A model generated the notes under the pieces. The model saw only the letters and a list, made by a program, of their open reading frames with translations. It ran no database searches and was not told the origin of the DNA. Shown in pieces: positions 1 to 5,733 of a DNA stretch of 6,378 nucleotides. Position numbers and translations under genes: made by a program. The first letter of the stretch is position 1; each line of letters starts with the position of its first letter. Source of the stretch: Clostridiaceae bacterium (GTDB taxonomy: Bacteria > Bacillota > Clostridia > DSM-8532); assembly GCA_012842645.1 (NCBI GenBank), contig DUSJ01000045.1:1-6378 (forward strand). The letters run 5' to 3'.

Positions 1-894
1 GCTATAGGCGAAGAAGCCGTAATCGGACGCAACGCGTATCTTAGCGGCGATGTTGTGAACGCTTCGGGCAAGGTCATGGGAGATACCACAATCACTGCCG
101 GGAAGGTCATTCTCGGAGGCGTATATGAAGGCGATGTAACCATAAAGAACAATAATTCTCTCGAGGTCATTCCCGGAACGGTAATAAGGGGAGAACTTAT
201 ATATGAAGGAACTGCAGGAGACAGTATACCTTCCGGCATCAGGTCCAGGATCTATTCATCGGCTGCCCCCGTGTCGCCAGCCCCCGCAAGAAGGCAGGGT
301 ATTACGCTTTGGGGCATAATAAAAAAGATTTTTACATTACTGGCATATTACCTGGTCGCATTGCTGCTGTATAAAATCTTTCCGAGATTTTTCGCCCGTT
401 CGGGCCGTATCATAGAAGCAAGCCCCCTTGCTTCGGCGGGGATAGGCATAGCCGCATTTGGTACCCTCGTGGTTGGATGCCTTGCTTTGATATTTATCAT
501 TTTACTGGCTCTGCTGATTTTCAACATTTCGGTTTTCATTTTCAGCATTCTTATGATAGTTATCGCTGCCGCGGTTACTATATTTTTCGCTGATATCCCT
601 GTTTCAATGTGGATAGGTGATAAGCTCGCCGGCAGGAACAAGAGCGTACCGGCCCGTTTGGCTGCAGGACTTGCGCTGATTTCGGGGATAAAACTTGTCA
701 TGGATATCCTGAAAGCTATAAGCGCAATTTCATCCTTTGCGCGTGTGATATCTTCGATAATTAATATTGCAATATGGCTGCTGGGTACGGGAGCGCTGAT
801 GAAATCCATATATGAAATGGTAAGGTCGGCCAACATGCAGGCTGAAACGGAAGAAACCCGGGCTGAAGAGTTTTCTGCCGACATGCAGCAGTAA
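1..894 (+). CDS. Bactofilin-like (polymer-forming) beta-helix protein with C-terminal membrane domain, 5' partial
   Basis: The reading frame is open from the first base, so the gene begins upstream of the window; the GTG at 55 lies inside the repeat domain and is not a credible start. Visible residues 1-60 have the short, glycine-spaced, valine/isoleucine-rich periodicity of bactofilin-type right-handed beta-helices (for example EEAVIGRNAYLSGDV, then KVILGGVYEGDV). An alanine/proline/serine-rich linker follows at about 75-98. About five hydrophobic segments come next, near 108-128, 146-168, 170-194, 218-236 and 249-268, and the protein ends in an acidic tail. Bactofilins polymerise into membrane-associated scaffolds; inferring the same here rests on the repeat pattern alone. 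The large membrane domain is more than a simple anchor and I do not recognise its family. The next gene starts 15 bases downstream, which suggests an operon. A hexapeptide-repeat acyltransferase-like beta-helix is the main alternative. Confidence 0.72.
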   Translation, partial: AIGEEAVIGRNAYLSGDVVNASGKVMGDTTITAGKVILGGVYEGDVTIKNNNSLEVIPGTVIRGELIYEGTAGDSIPSGIRSRIYSSAAPVSPAPARRQGITLWGIIKKIFTLLAYYLVALLLYKIFPRFFARSGRIIEASPLASAGIGIAAFGTLVVGCLALIFIILLALLIFNISVFIFSILMIVIAAAVTIFFADIPVSMWIGDKLAGRNKSVPARLAAGLALISGIKLVMDILKAISAISSFARVISSIINIAIWLLGTGALMKSIYEMVRSANMQAETEETRAEEFSADMQQ

Positions 895-909
895 AAAGGG
901 ATGGTAGAA

Positions 910-1500
910 ATGGATAATCGTTTAATATCGAAGTTGTTGAGGGGGCTTAAGGTCACAACAGGTTATATTACCGCTCTTATGCTGTTCCTGATATTCATAA
1001 TGCCAATTCTGACATTTGCCCGGGACAATTTCGAAGGCGCTGTGACTGTTTTTTCATTTTTTATTTTCATCATATTGTTCTACATAGTTTATACTGACAT
1101 GCATGCTGTTGCATTCAAGGAAAAACGCCCCCAGTACAATATCAACCCTGCTCCGTACAGAGGAGCCCTGTATGGTTTTATAGGCATAATCCCGCTGGTA
1201 ATAATCCAGTCGGTGCTGATGATCATTGAATTTCCCGAAGACCTGCTTACTTTAAAGAAGAGGCTTTACCAGGCTTTTGGAGGTCCCCTGTACTGGATGT
1301 CCCGGCTGCTTGGCGACGCGCCGTTCCATTACCTGGTTTCTTTCACGGCTTTGATTATAATTGCAGGGCTTGGATATTATGCGGGCCATAAGGACTTTTA
1401 CCTTTTGAGAACCATAAGGGAGAAACTTGGTATAAAGCCTAAGAAAAAGACGGACCGGACCGGCGGGCAGAAGGGGCATAAAAATGACCGGGCAACCTGA
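910..1500 (+). CDS. Small integral membrane protein, function unknown
   Basis: This predicted 196-residue protein has four hydrophobic segments, at about 17-37, 43-62, 84-106 and 140-158. It ends in a strongly basic, hydrophilic tail rich in Lys, Arg and Gly (about 170-196) that is likely cytoplasmic. I see no catalytic motif and do not recognise the family. ATG 910 was preferred over the in-frame ATG 901 because the ribosome binding site AAAAGGG (894-900) abuts 901 with no spacer but sits nine bases before 910. The gene follows the bactofilin-like gene by only 15 bases, so the two are probably cotranslated and may work together at the membrane; that is inference from spacing. No clear terminator follows, so the transcript may continue into cwlD across a 94-base gap. 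Confidence 0.75.
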   Translation: MDNRLISKLLRGLKVTTGYITALMLFLIFIMPILTFARDNFEGAVTVFSFFIFIILFYIVYTDMHAVAFKEKRPQYNINPAPYRGALYGFIGIIPLVIIQSVLMIIEFPEDLLTLKKRLYQAFGGPLYWMSRLLGDAPFHYLVSFTALIIIAGLGYYAGHKDFYLLRTIREKLGIKPKKKTDRTGGQKGHKNDRAT

Positions 1501-1594
1501 TACCGGGCTGATTTGTGCATGAGAATTTTTGTTATAAGGCCAACCCTTCCCTGAATATCTTAGTACAAAGATGCGCTTGGGGATGGGATATTGC

Positions 1595-2317
1595 ATGATA
1601 GTCCTGGTAAAAAGGAAAAATGCCGTACTTATACTACTCATATTATTCCTGTCAATAGCCATATTCAGTATCGACAGCGGAGCTAACCGTATCACCGAAG
1701 CAGCGAAAGATAAAAGCGGGCCGATAGTTGTGGTGGATGCCGGCCATGGAGGAGAGGATCCCGGCGTTGTAAGCAATTACTCGAGCCTGGCAGAGAAAGA
1801 TCTTAACCTGCGTATAGCCCTGTTGCTGAAAAATTTGCTCGAGCAGGACGGTTATACCGTGTATATGACGCGGACCGAGGATGTGCTCAATTATCCTCCG
1901 GGAACTTCCGGGATTTATGAGAAAAGAAAGCATGACCTTTCAAACAGAAGGAAATTCATAGACGAAAGCGGGGCGGATATAGTCGTAAGTATCCACATGA
2001 ACGGCTTTACGGACACAAAATCCTACGGGGCTCAGACTTTTTACCCGCCGGCTTCACCCGACAGCGAGAGACTGGCCAGGTGTATCCAGAACGCGCTGGT
2101 GTCCATAGCCGATCCGACAAATAAAAGGACAGCCCTGCTGAAAAAAGAACGAATCGTATTGTTCAGGGATTTGAAAGTGCCCACGGTACTTGTTGAATGC
2201 GGATTTCTCTCAAATGCCCAGGAAGAGGCAAAGTTCCGGACCCTGGAGTACCAGGAACTCATAGCAAAGGCTATAAAGGAAGGTATAGACAATTTTTTCT
2301 CAAATGGAGTAAATTAA
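1595..2317 (+). CDS. cwlD: N-acetylmuramoyl-L-alanine amidase CwlD, germination-specific (Amidase_3)
   Basis: This is a 240-residue zinc amidase that removes the peptide side chain from muramic acid. In spore formers CwlD, with the deacetylase PdaA, produces muramic-delta-lactam in the cortex. A membrane or signal segment spans residues 10-26. The Amidase_3 fold follows: VVVDAGHGGEDPG supplies zinc ligand H51, SLAEKDLNL supplies E67, and VVSIHMNG supplies H134. VLVECGFLSN contains the catalytic glutamate E201. This last motif and the compact single-domain form, with no SPOR, LysM or SH3 repeats, match CwlD better than vegetative amidases; B. subtilis CwlD is of similar size. In-frame ATGs also occur at 1571 and 1583. 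ATG 1595 is preferred because the purine-rich GGGGATGGGA at 1579-1588 lies about six bases before it, and because it places a short basic segment directly before the hydrophobic helix. I found no convincing sigma-G promoter in 1501-1594. A sporulation role is inferred from family. Confidence 0.9.
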   Translation: MIVLVKRKNAVLILLILFLSIAIFSIDSGANRITEAAKDKSGPIVVVDAGHGGEDPGVVSNYSSLAEKDLNLRIALLLKNLLEQDGYTVYMTRTEDVLNYPPGTSGIYEKRKHDLSNRRKFIDESGADIVVSIHMNGFTDTKSYGAQTFYPPASPDSERLARCIQNALVSIADPTNKRTALLKKERIVLFRDLKVPTVLVECGFLSNAQEEAKFRTLEYQELIAKAIKEGIDNFFSNGVN

Positions 2318-2380
2318 GAAATGTAAAAACCGATATAAATATTAGTTGTTGATTTTACTAAAGATGGAGTGTACCTGATT

Positions 2381-3193
2381 ATGTATTTTCATTATTGCCT
2401 GACTGCTGCAGGGACGATATTCTTAATCAGCCTGGTAGTCTTTTTATTCATGAGAAAAAATAATCAAGCTAACAGGGTAAATAAAGCAAAACTGATCGTT
2501 TGCGCGGTCCTTTCAATGATATGCGCGGCAGCGGTTCCTCCGGCGGCCAGGGTAATAGCGGAAGAGTTCGATTTATCAATATATGTTTCAATAATAGTTT
2601 CGATCATAGCTCTGATTGCGGCGGCAATAATCGTTTTCCTTATCATAAAGCCATCAATAAATAAACTGTCTTCAGAACCGGCCGGGGAACAGGAGATTTC
2701 CCCGGTCCCGGAAAGTCCTGCGGAGCAGGCGGCAGAGGCCTATGACCAGGCTGCGCCGGCCTCGGAATCGACTGAACCGGTTTACATTGCTGTGCCTGAT
2801 CGGGCTGGTACGCCGGAAGACATCATTCATGCCGATGCCGAAAAAGAAGGATCTGAAGATATAATACCCGAAGATGATTTTCATGATTACATCATAGAGC
2901 CGGAGCCTTTTCCGGTTCATGCAGGATATAATTACAGCCAGGAAGATATAATGAGACTCCTGGATGAAGCTTTCGAGATGAAATCAAGGCGGGACCTTGA
3001 CGGCGCTATCTCGAATTATGAAGCCGCCCTGGTAATGAATCCCGATGAAGAGCTGAAATACCTTATCATTCTCGACCTCTGCTCTCTTTACAAGAAAACA
3101 GGCCGACAAGATTCGATAAACAGGATCCTCGAAGCGACCCGGTGCGAATTGCTAAATTCAGAAAAAAAAGCAGATATTTTACGAAATCTTTAA
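2381..3193 (+). CDS. Membrane-anchored protein with acidic linker and TPR-like C-terminus, function unknown
   Basis: This is a predicted 270-residue protein. Three hydrophobic helices lie at about 5-24, 37-58 and 66-90. A roughly 90-residue linker (about 95-185) follows, rich in Glu, Asp, Pro and Ala and probably disordered. The C-terminal part (about 187-255) is helical and TPR-like: LLDEAFEMKSRRDLDGAISNYE and the following AALVMNPDEE have the spacing of a TPR unit, and a second helix pair follows. TPR modules usually bind proteins, so this is plausibly a membrane scaffold, but no partner is visible. ATG 2381 is preferred over GTG 2369 because GGAG at 2366-2369 lies 11 bases before the ATG and overlaps the GTG. 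The gene lies 63 bases after cwlD without an obvious terminator between. A run of eight A (3162-3169) occurs near the 3' end. The family is not recognised. Confidence 0.72.
   Translation: MYFHYCLTAAGTIFLISLVVFLFMRKNNQANRVNKAKLIVCAVLSMICAAAVPPAARVIAEEFDLSIYVSIIVSIIALIAAAIIVFLIIKPSINKLSSEPAGEQEISPVPESPAEQAAEAYDQAAPASESTEPVYIAVPDRAGTPEDIIHADAEKEGSEDIIPEDDFHDYIIEPEPFPVHAGYNYSQEDIMRLLDEAFEMKSRRDLDGAISNYEAALVMNPDEELKYLIILDLCSLYKKTGRQDSINRILEATRCELLNSEKKADILRNL
2680..2707 (+). repeat. Intragenic inverted repeat (10-bp stem, 8-base loop)
   Basis: Arm GGCCGGGGAA (2680-2689) pairs with TTCCCCGGTC (2698-2707) through ten base pairs, one of them a G-T wobble. The eight-base loop contains AGGAGA. It lies inside the coding region at the junction between the third membrane helix and the acidic linker. 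No T tract follows, so it is not a standard terminator. It could slow translation after the membrane domain, or be chance in a GC-rich patch of Pro/Gly/Glu codons. Confidence 0.35.
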
Positions 3194-3212
3194 ATTAATT
3201 GATTACAAATCA

Positions 3213-3241
3213 TTGATATCGGACAATTAAACTGATATTAT
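3213..3241 (+). promoter_or_regulatory. Sigma-A-like promoter upstream of the PRC-barrel gene
   Basis: TTGATA (3213-3218) as a -35 box and TATTAT (3236-3241) as a -10 box are separated by exactly 17 bases in AT-rich DNA. Each differs from the housekeeping consensus by one position. A second possible -10, TATACT, is at 3242-3247 but has poorer spacing. The predicted start of transcription would be near 3248, leaving a leader of about 65 bases before the ATG at 3314. It lies in the only gap over 100 bases in the + strand series, which fits a new transcription unit starting here. Confidence 0.6.
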
Positions 3242-3268
3242 TATACTAAATCCATCATTATATCTATA

Positions 3269-3285
3269 AATTTGCATGGCAAATT
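3269..3285. repeat. Perfect palindrome in the leader of the PRC-barrel gene (possible operator)
   Basis: AATTTGC (3269-3275) and GCAAATT (3279-3285) are perfect inverted repeats around a three-base centre ATG. The element lies about 20-40 bases downstream of the predicted transcription start and 28 bases before the start codon. Its short spacer and AT-rich arms look more like a site for a dimeric repressor than a stable RNA hairpin. No specific regulator can be named from this sequence. Confidence 0.4.
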
Positions 3286-3313
3286 CTATATCCATATAAG
3301 GGGGTAGCTGAGG

Positions 3314-4312
3314 ATGAAAACTGCTCAGCAGATTATCGGCTTGCCGGTAGTGAGCATTTTTGACGGGAATGAGATCGGAAAGGTCAAAAGCATCATCATC
3401 AATGCTTCAAAAGGCACGATTGATTTCTTTGTCATAGACAGCGGTATCAGGTCGCTGGCAGGCGGTGTGATTCCAGCAGAAAGGGTACTGGGAATCGGAG
3501 AGTACGCATTAACCATTCAACAGCCTGACGATATCAGTGACATTGTAAAAATACCCGAAGCTATTGAACTTATGCAGAAGAACATCACTGTTCACGGCAC
3601 CAGGGTGCTTACAAGAAAAGGCAATCTTCTTGGCGAAGCCGGCGACATTTTTTTCAATGAGGAAGATACGTACAACATTACAGGGGTAGAATTCCTTCCT
3701 GCCAGCAGCGATCTTAAGTCCGGGATCATACCAAGAAGCTGCATAATCACATTCGGAAAGAATCTGCTTGTTGTCCAGGATGACTTCATTGATCAGCTTA
3801 TTGAGACTCCCAGTGCTATCAGAACGGATATTGCTGACGAAAAAAAAAATATAGCCTCTTTTGAGAGTGCTCCGGCACCCGAAACCGACTATTATGAGCC
3901 GTCAGAGCCGGAACAGGATCAGGAGACTGCTGAGCCCGTCGAAGCGCCGGTTGAACCCGAGACCGCAGAGCCGGGAGGAGAATCGTTAAACATTGAAGAT
4001 ATCAGCTCTGACAGCAGCCTGCAGATCCCGTTTGAATCAAGCGCAGAAGAGGCTGCGGCCGAACTGGAAGCCGGGAATTCTTACCAGGAGACTGAAGAAA
4101 AGCAGCCTGAGCCGGAACAGCACCTGAGCGCCGCGGAGTTGTTCGAGCAACGCCAGAGACAGTATCTGCTCGGCAAAAAGGTGACAAAGACAATTTACAA
4201 TTCTTCAGGCGGCATTATAGTAAACAGCGGCGAGACAATCACCGAACAGGTAATAGATGAAGTAAAGGCAAACGGCAAACTGATAGAACTGGTTATGAAT
4301 TACGAAGAATAA
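3314..4312 (+). CDS. Tandem PRC-barrel protein with acidic linker and a C-terminal barrel-like module
   Basis: This 332-residue protein has no signal peptide or membrane segment and is predicted cytoplasmic. Residues 2-70 form a PRC-barrel: the pattern IIGLPVVSIFDGNEIGKVKS, then VIDSGIRSLAGGVIPAERV, is typical. A second, more diverged PRC-barrel spans about 91-157. Residues 175-275 form a Glu/Pro/Ala-rich, low-complexity linker. Residues 283-330 form a compact module with alternating hydrophobic residues and turns (NSSGGIIVNSGETITEQVID) that resembles a small barrel-sandwich fold. PRC-barrels are general interaction or RNA-binding modules, found for instance in RimM and photosynthetic reaction centre H subunits, so no specific activity can be assigned. 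The start is firm: AAGGGGGT at 3298-3305 lies eight bases before ATG 3314. A run of ten A (3840-3849) sits at the barrel-linker boundary. The gene has its own likely promoter upstream and a terminator after the stop. Confidence 0.85.
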   Translation: MKTAQQIIGLPVVSIFDGNEIGKVKSIIINASKGTIDFFVIDSGIRSLAGGVIPAERVLGIGEYALTIQQPDDISDIVKIPEAIELMQKNITVHGTRVLTRKGNLLGEAGDIFFNEEDTYNITGVEFLPASSDLKSGIIPRSCIITFGKNLLVVQDDFIDQLIETPSAIRTDIADEKKNIASFESAPAPETDYYEPSEPEQDQETAEPVEAPVEPETAEPGGESLNIEDISSDSSLQIPFESSAEEAAAELEAGNSYQETEEKQPEPEQHLSAAELFEQRQRQYLLGKKVTKTIYNSSGGIIVNSGETITEQVIDEVKANGKLIELVMNYEE

Positions 4313-4319
4313 AGAATGT

Positions 4320-4348
4320 CGGGTCAGGAAATCCTGACCCGTTTCTTT
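4320..4348 (+). terminator. Rho-independent terminator after the PRC-barrel gene
   Basis: Beginning eight bases after the stop codon, GGGTCAGG (4321-4328) pairs with CCTGACCC (4333-4340) around the loop AAAT. A flanking C4320-G4341 pair extends the stem to nine bases. The T-rich run TTTCTTT (4342-4348) follows. The stem is strong, but the C in the T tract may allow some read-through into the next gene. Confidence 0.85.
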
Positions 4349-4373
4349 AATACACAAAGAGATAAAATAGTCA

Positions 4374-4383
4374 GGGGAGTTGA
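4374..4383 (+). promoter_or_regulatory. Ribosome binding site deciding the GTG start of the VanW-like gene
   Basis: The stretch GGGGAGTTGA matches the anti-Shine-Dalgarno complement through GGAG and TGA with one mismatch between them, and ends eight bases before GTG 4392. The in-frame TTG at 4380 lies inside this site and so cannot be the start it serves. This is why the coding region is taken to begin at 4392. Confidence 0.55.
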
Positions 4384-4391
4384 ATCAGGGA

Positions 4392-5681
4392 GTGAAGCGG
4401 ATAAAAGATTACATTTGGTTCATATTGATCATTGCCCAGATTATTACGGGAACCGCTGCGGGCATGCTGCTTCTTTCAGGTTCTGAAGCCGGCCCGGAGA
4501 TCGTGAACACAAGTGTTGGCGGCGTCCCATTGGACGGTCTTACCCCGGTTGAGGCAGCAGAAAAGCTTTTGGAATATTACAGGGAAAAGACCGGTAACGG
4601 TAAGATTGTAATAGAAATCGACGGCAACCCGTTTACAATCCCGTATACTGACATTGATGTCAGGGTTGACATAGAAAGTACCAGGAAGGCTTTGGAAGAG
4701 AAGCTTCCGGGTAACGAACTGGAAAAACTATTCTACGGAACCGGGAAAACAGTTGATCTTATCCCCGCGTTCACCTATAATTCCGGCAAGCTTCAAAAGA
4801 TATTGAAGGAACTTCTTTCCCACTATGAAAAAGAACCCACGGCTGAAAGCTATGAAATCAGGAACGGAGCACTGGTCGTCATCCCCGGAGAGTCAGGCAT
4901 AAGGGTCGACTACCAGTATCTCGAAGACAGGATAAAAGAGTTGATCTTCAGTTCGGATGAGCAGTTGAAAATAAGTTCAGGTTCATCTGAAGCGTTTGTA
5001 AGTATACCAGCCGTATCCGAATTTAATGAGCCTTTTTCTGTTATAGTATCAACCGGGAGAGTAAAGCTTGATACCGGCCTTGCCCCCGCCGCGCAGGATC
5101 GTTCGAAAGCGCTGCAGGGTCTTGTTGTTGAAAACGGGCAGGAATTTAGCCTGAAATCGGTCCTTGATTTTTCGGTATTTAAGGGTGACGTGGAGAAAGA
5201 TCTGCTGAACCGAATGGCGACAGCCCTGTACCAGGCCGCGCTTCCCCTTGACGGGATCAGGATCGTCAGCAGGCTGCCTTCAAAAATGCCGGTATCATAT
5301 ACGGAGCCGGGTTTCGAGGCAGTCATCGAGGGCGAAAACGCCGACCTGACGTTGAAGAACGAAACAGGGAAAGCCCTGATGCTGTTCGCTGAGACCACGG
5401 ACGATGCCTTTATTGTATATTTGGTTTCTTCGGGAGAGTTGAAGAAAGGAACGCTGTCGTCGGAGAAAAAGGACGAGGTGCAGCCTTCGGTAATTACAAT
5501 CGTAAATAAGTCGCTCGGGAAGGATGAAACGAGGGTGGTTTCGGAAGGCGTTCCAGGGTTTACGGTATATGTTTACCGTACCATCGACGGCGTGACAGAG
5601 GAGTTGTACCGCGACAAGTACCAGCCCATAAGCAGGACCGTCGAGACAGGCGAAAAGCCTTCAACACCGGATTCGAAGTGA
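4392..5681 (+). CDS. Membrane-anchored VanW/YoaR-family protein with a divergent VanW core
   Basis: This is a predicted 429-residue protein. A basic N-terminus and one hydrophobic segment (about 8-28) indicate an uncleaved anchor or signal peptide, putting the rest outside the membrane. Residues 37-185 resemble the putative peptidoglycan-binding region preceding VanW domains: they open with SVGGVPLDGLTPVEAAEKLL and include GESGIRVDYQYLEDRI. Residues about 212-345 align in outline with VanW: VVENGQEFSL corresponds to the usual G-E-x-F-S-F element, ALYQAALPLDG to the T-L-Y-N-A-A-L helix, and MPVSYTEPGFEA to S-x-P-V-x-Y-x-x-P-G. The normally near-invariant G-G-G-x-C-Q stretch before the helix is absent. 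The C-terminus (about 383-417, VVSEGVPGFTVYVYR onward) is the G5-like tail common in this family. VanW function is unknown beyond its association with envelope and glycopeptide-resistance loci. GTG 4392 is the chosen start. Confidence 0.8.
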   Translation: MKRIKDYIWFILIIAQIITGTAAGMLLLSGSEAGPEIVNTSVGGVPLDGLTPVEAAEKLLEYYREKTGNGKIVIEIDGNPFTIPYTDIDVRVDIESTRKALEEKLPGNELEKLFYGTGKTVDLIPAFTYNSGKLQKILKELLSHYEKEPTAESYEIRNGALVVIPGESGIRVDYQYLEDRIKELIFSSDEQLKISSGSSEAFVSIPAVSEFNEPFSVIVSTGRVKLDTGLAPAAQDRSKALQGLVVENGQEFSLKSVLDFSVFKGDVEKDLLNRMATALYQAALPLDGIRIVSRLPSKMPVSYTEPGFEAVIEGENADLTLKNETGKALMLFAETTDDAFIVYLVSSGELKKGTLSSEKKDEVQPSVITIVNKSLGKDETRVVSEGVPGFTVYVYRTIDGVTEELYRDKYQPISRTVETGEKPSTPDSK

Positions 5682-5698
5682 AAAAAAGGGAGGATAAT

Positions 5699-5732
5699 AA
5701 AAGGACCGGAAATTATATACCCGATCCTTTTT
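5699..5732. terminator. Probable bidirectional terminator between the convergent genes
   Basis: AAAAGGA (5699-5705) pairs with TCCTTTT (5725-5731), and CGG (5707-5709) pairs with CCG (5721-5723). One C-A mismatch interrupts the stem, and the loop is 11 AT-rich bases. A T run follows on the + strand (TTTTT at 5728-5732) and, read in reverse, on the - strand (TTTTATTAT). It sits between the two stop codons at 5681 and 5734, as expected for a shared terminator. The mismatch and large loop make it weaker than the hairpin at 4320. Confidence 0.65.
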
Positions 5733-5733
5733 A

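Noticed and set aside
901..909. ATG 901 as start of the small membrane protein
   Set aside because: The ribosome binding sequence directly touches this ATG, leaving no spacer. The ATG at 910 has a normal nine-base spacer.
348..956. A 202-codon - strand reading frame opposite the bactofilin-like gene
   Set aside because: It is antisense to a frame with clear beta-helix and membrane-helix composition, and it crosses the boundary between two + strand genes. It is not coding.
1501..1594. A sigma-G promoter before cwlD
   Set aside because: CwlD genes are often forespore-expressed, so I looked for a -35 like GCATA and a -10 like CATAATA. GCATA (1476-1480) and GCATG (1517-1521) occur, but nothing at 17-18 bases downstream resembles the -10. 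TTATAA (1532-1537) lacks a good -35.
1252..1776. A 174-codon - strand reading frame across the end of gene 2 and the start of cwlD
   Set aside because: It overlaps the conserved zinc-binding region of cwlD in antisense and shows no domain or signal of its own.
3900..4110. A tandem repeat in the Glu/Pro-rich linker of the PRC gene
   Set aside because: Short similar words recur (CAGGAGACTG, GAGCCGGAACAG), but not at a fixed period. This is low-complexity coding sequence and not a true repeat array.
4910..5398. A 162-codon - strand reading frame opposite the VanW-like gene
   Set aside because: It is fully contained in a long + strand gene with family-level matches. The composition (Ser/Arg/Phe-rich) is typical of an antisense shadow.
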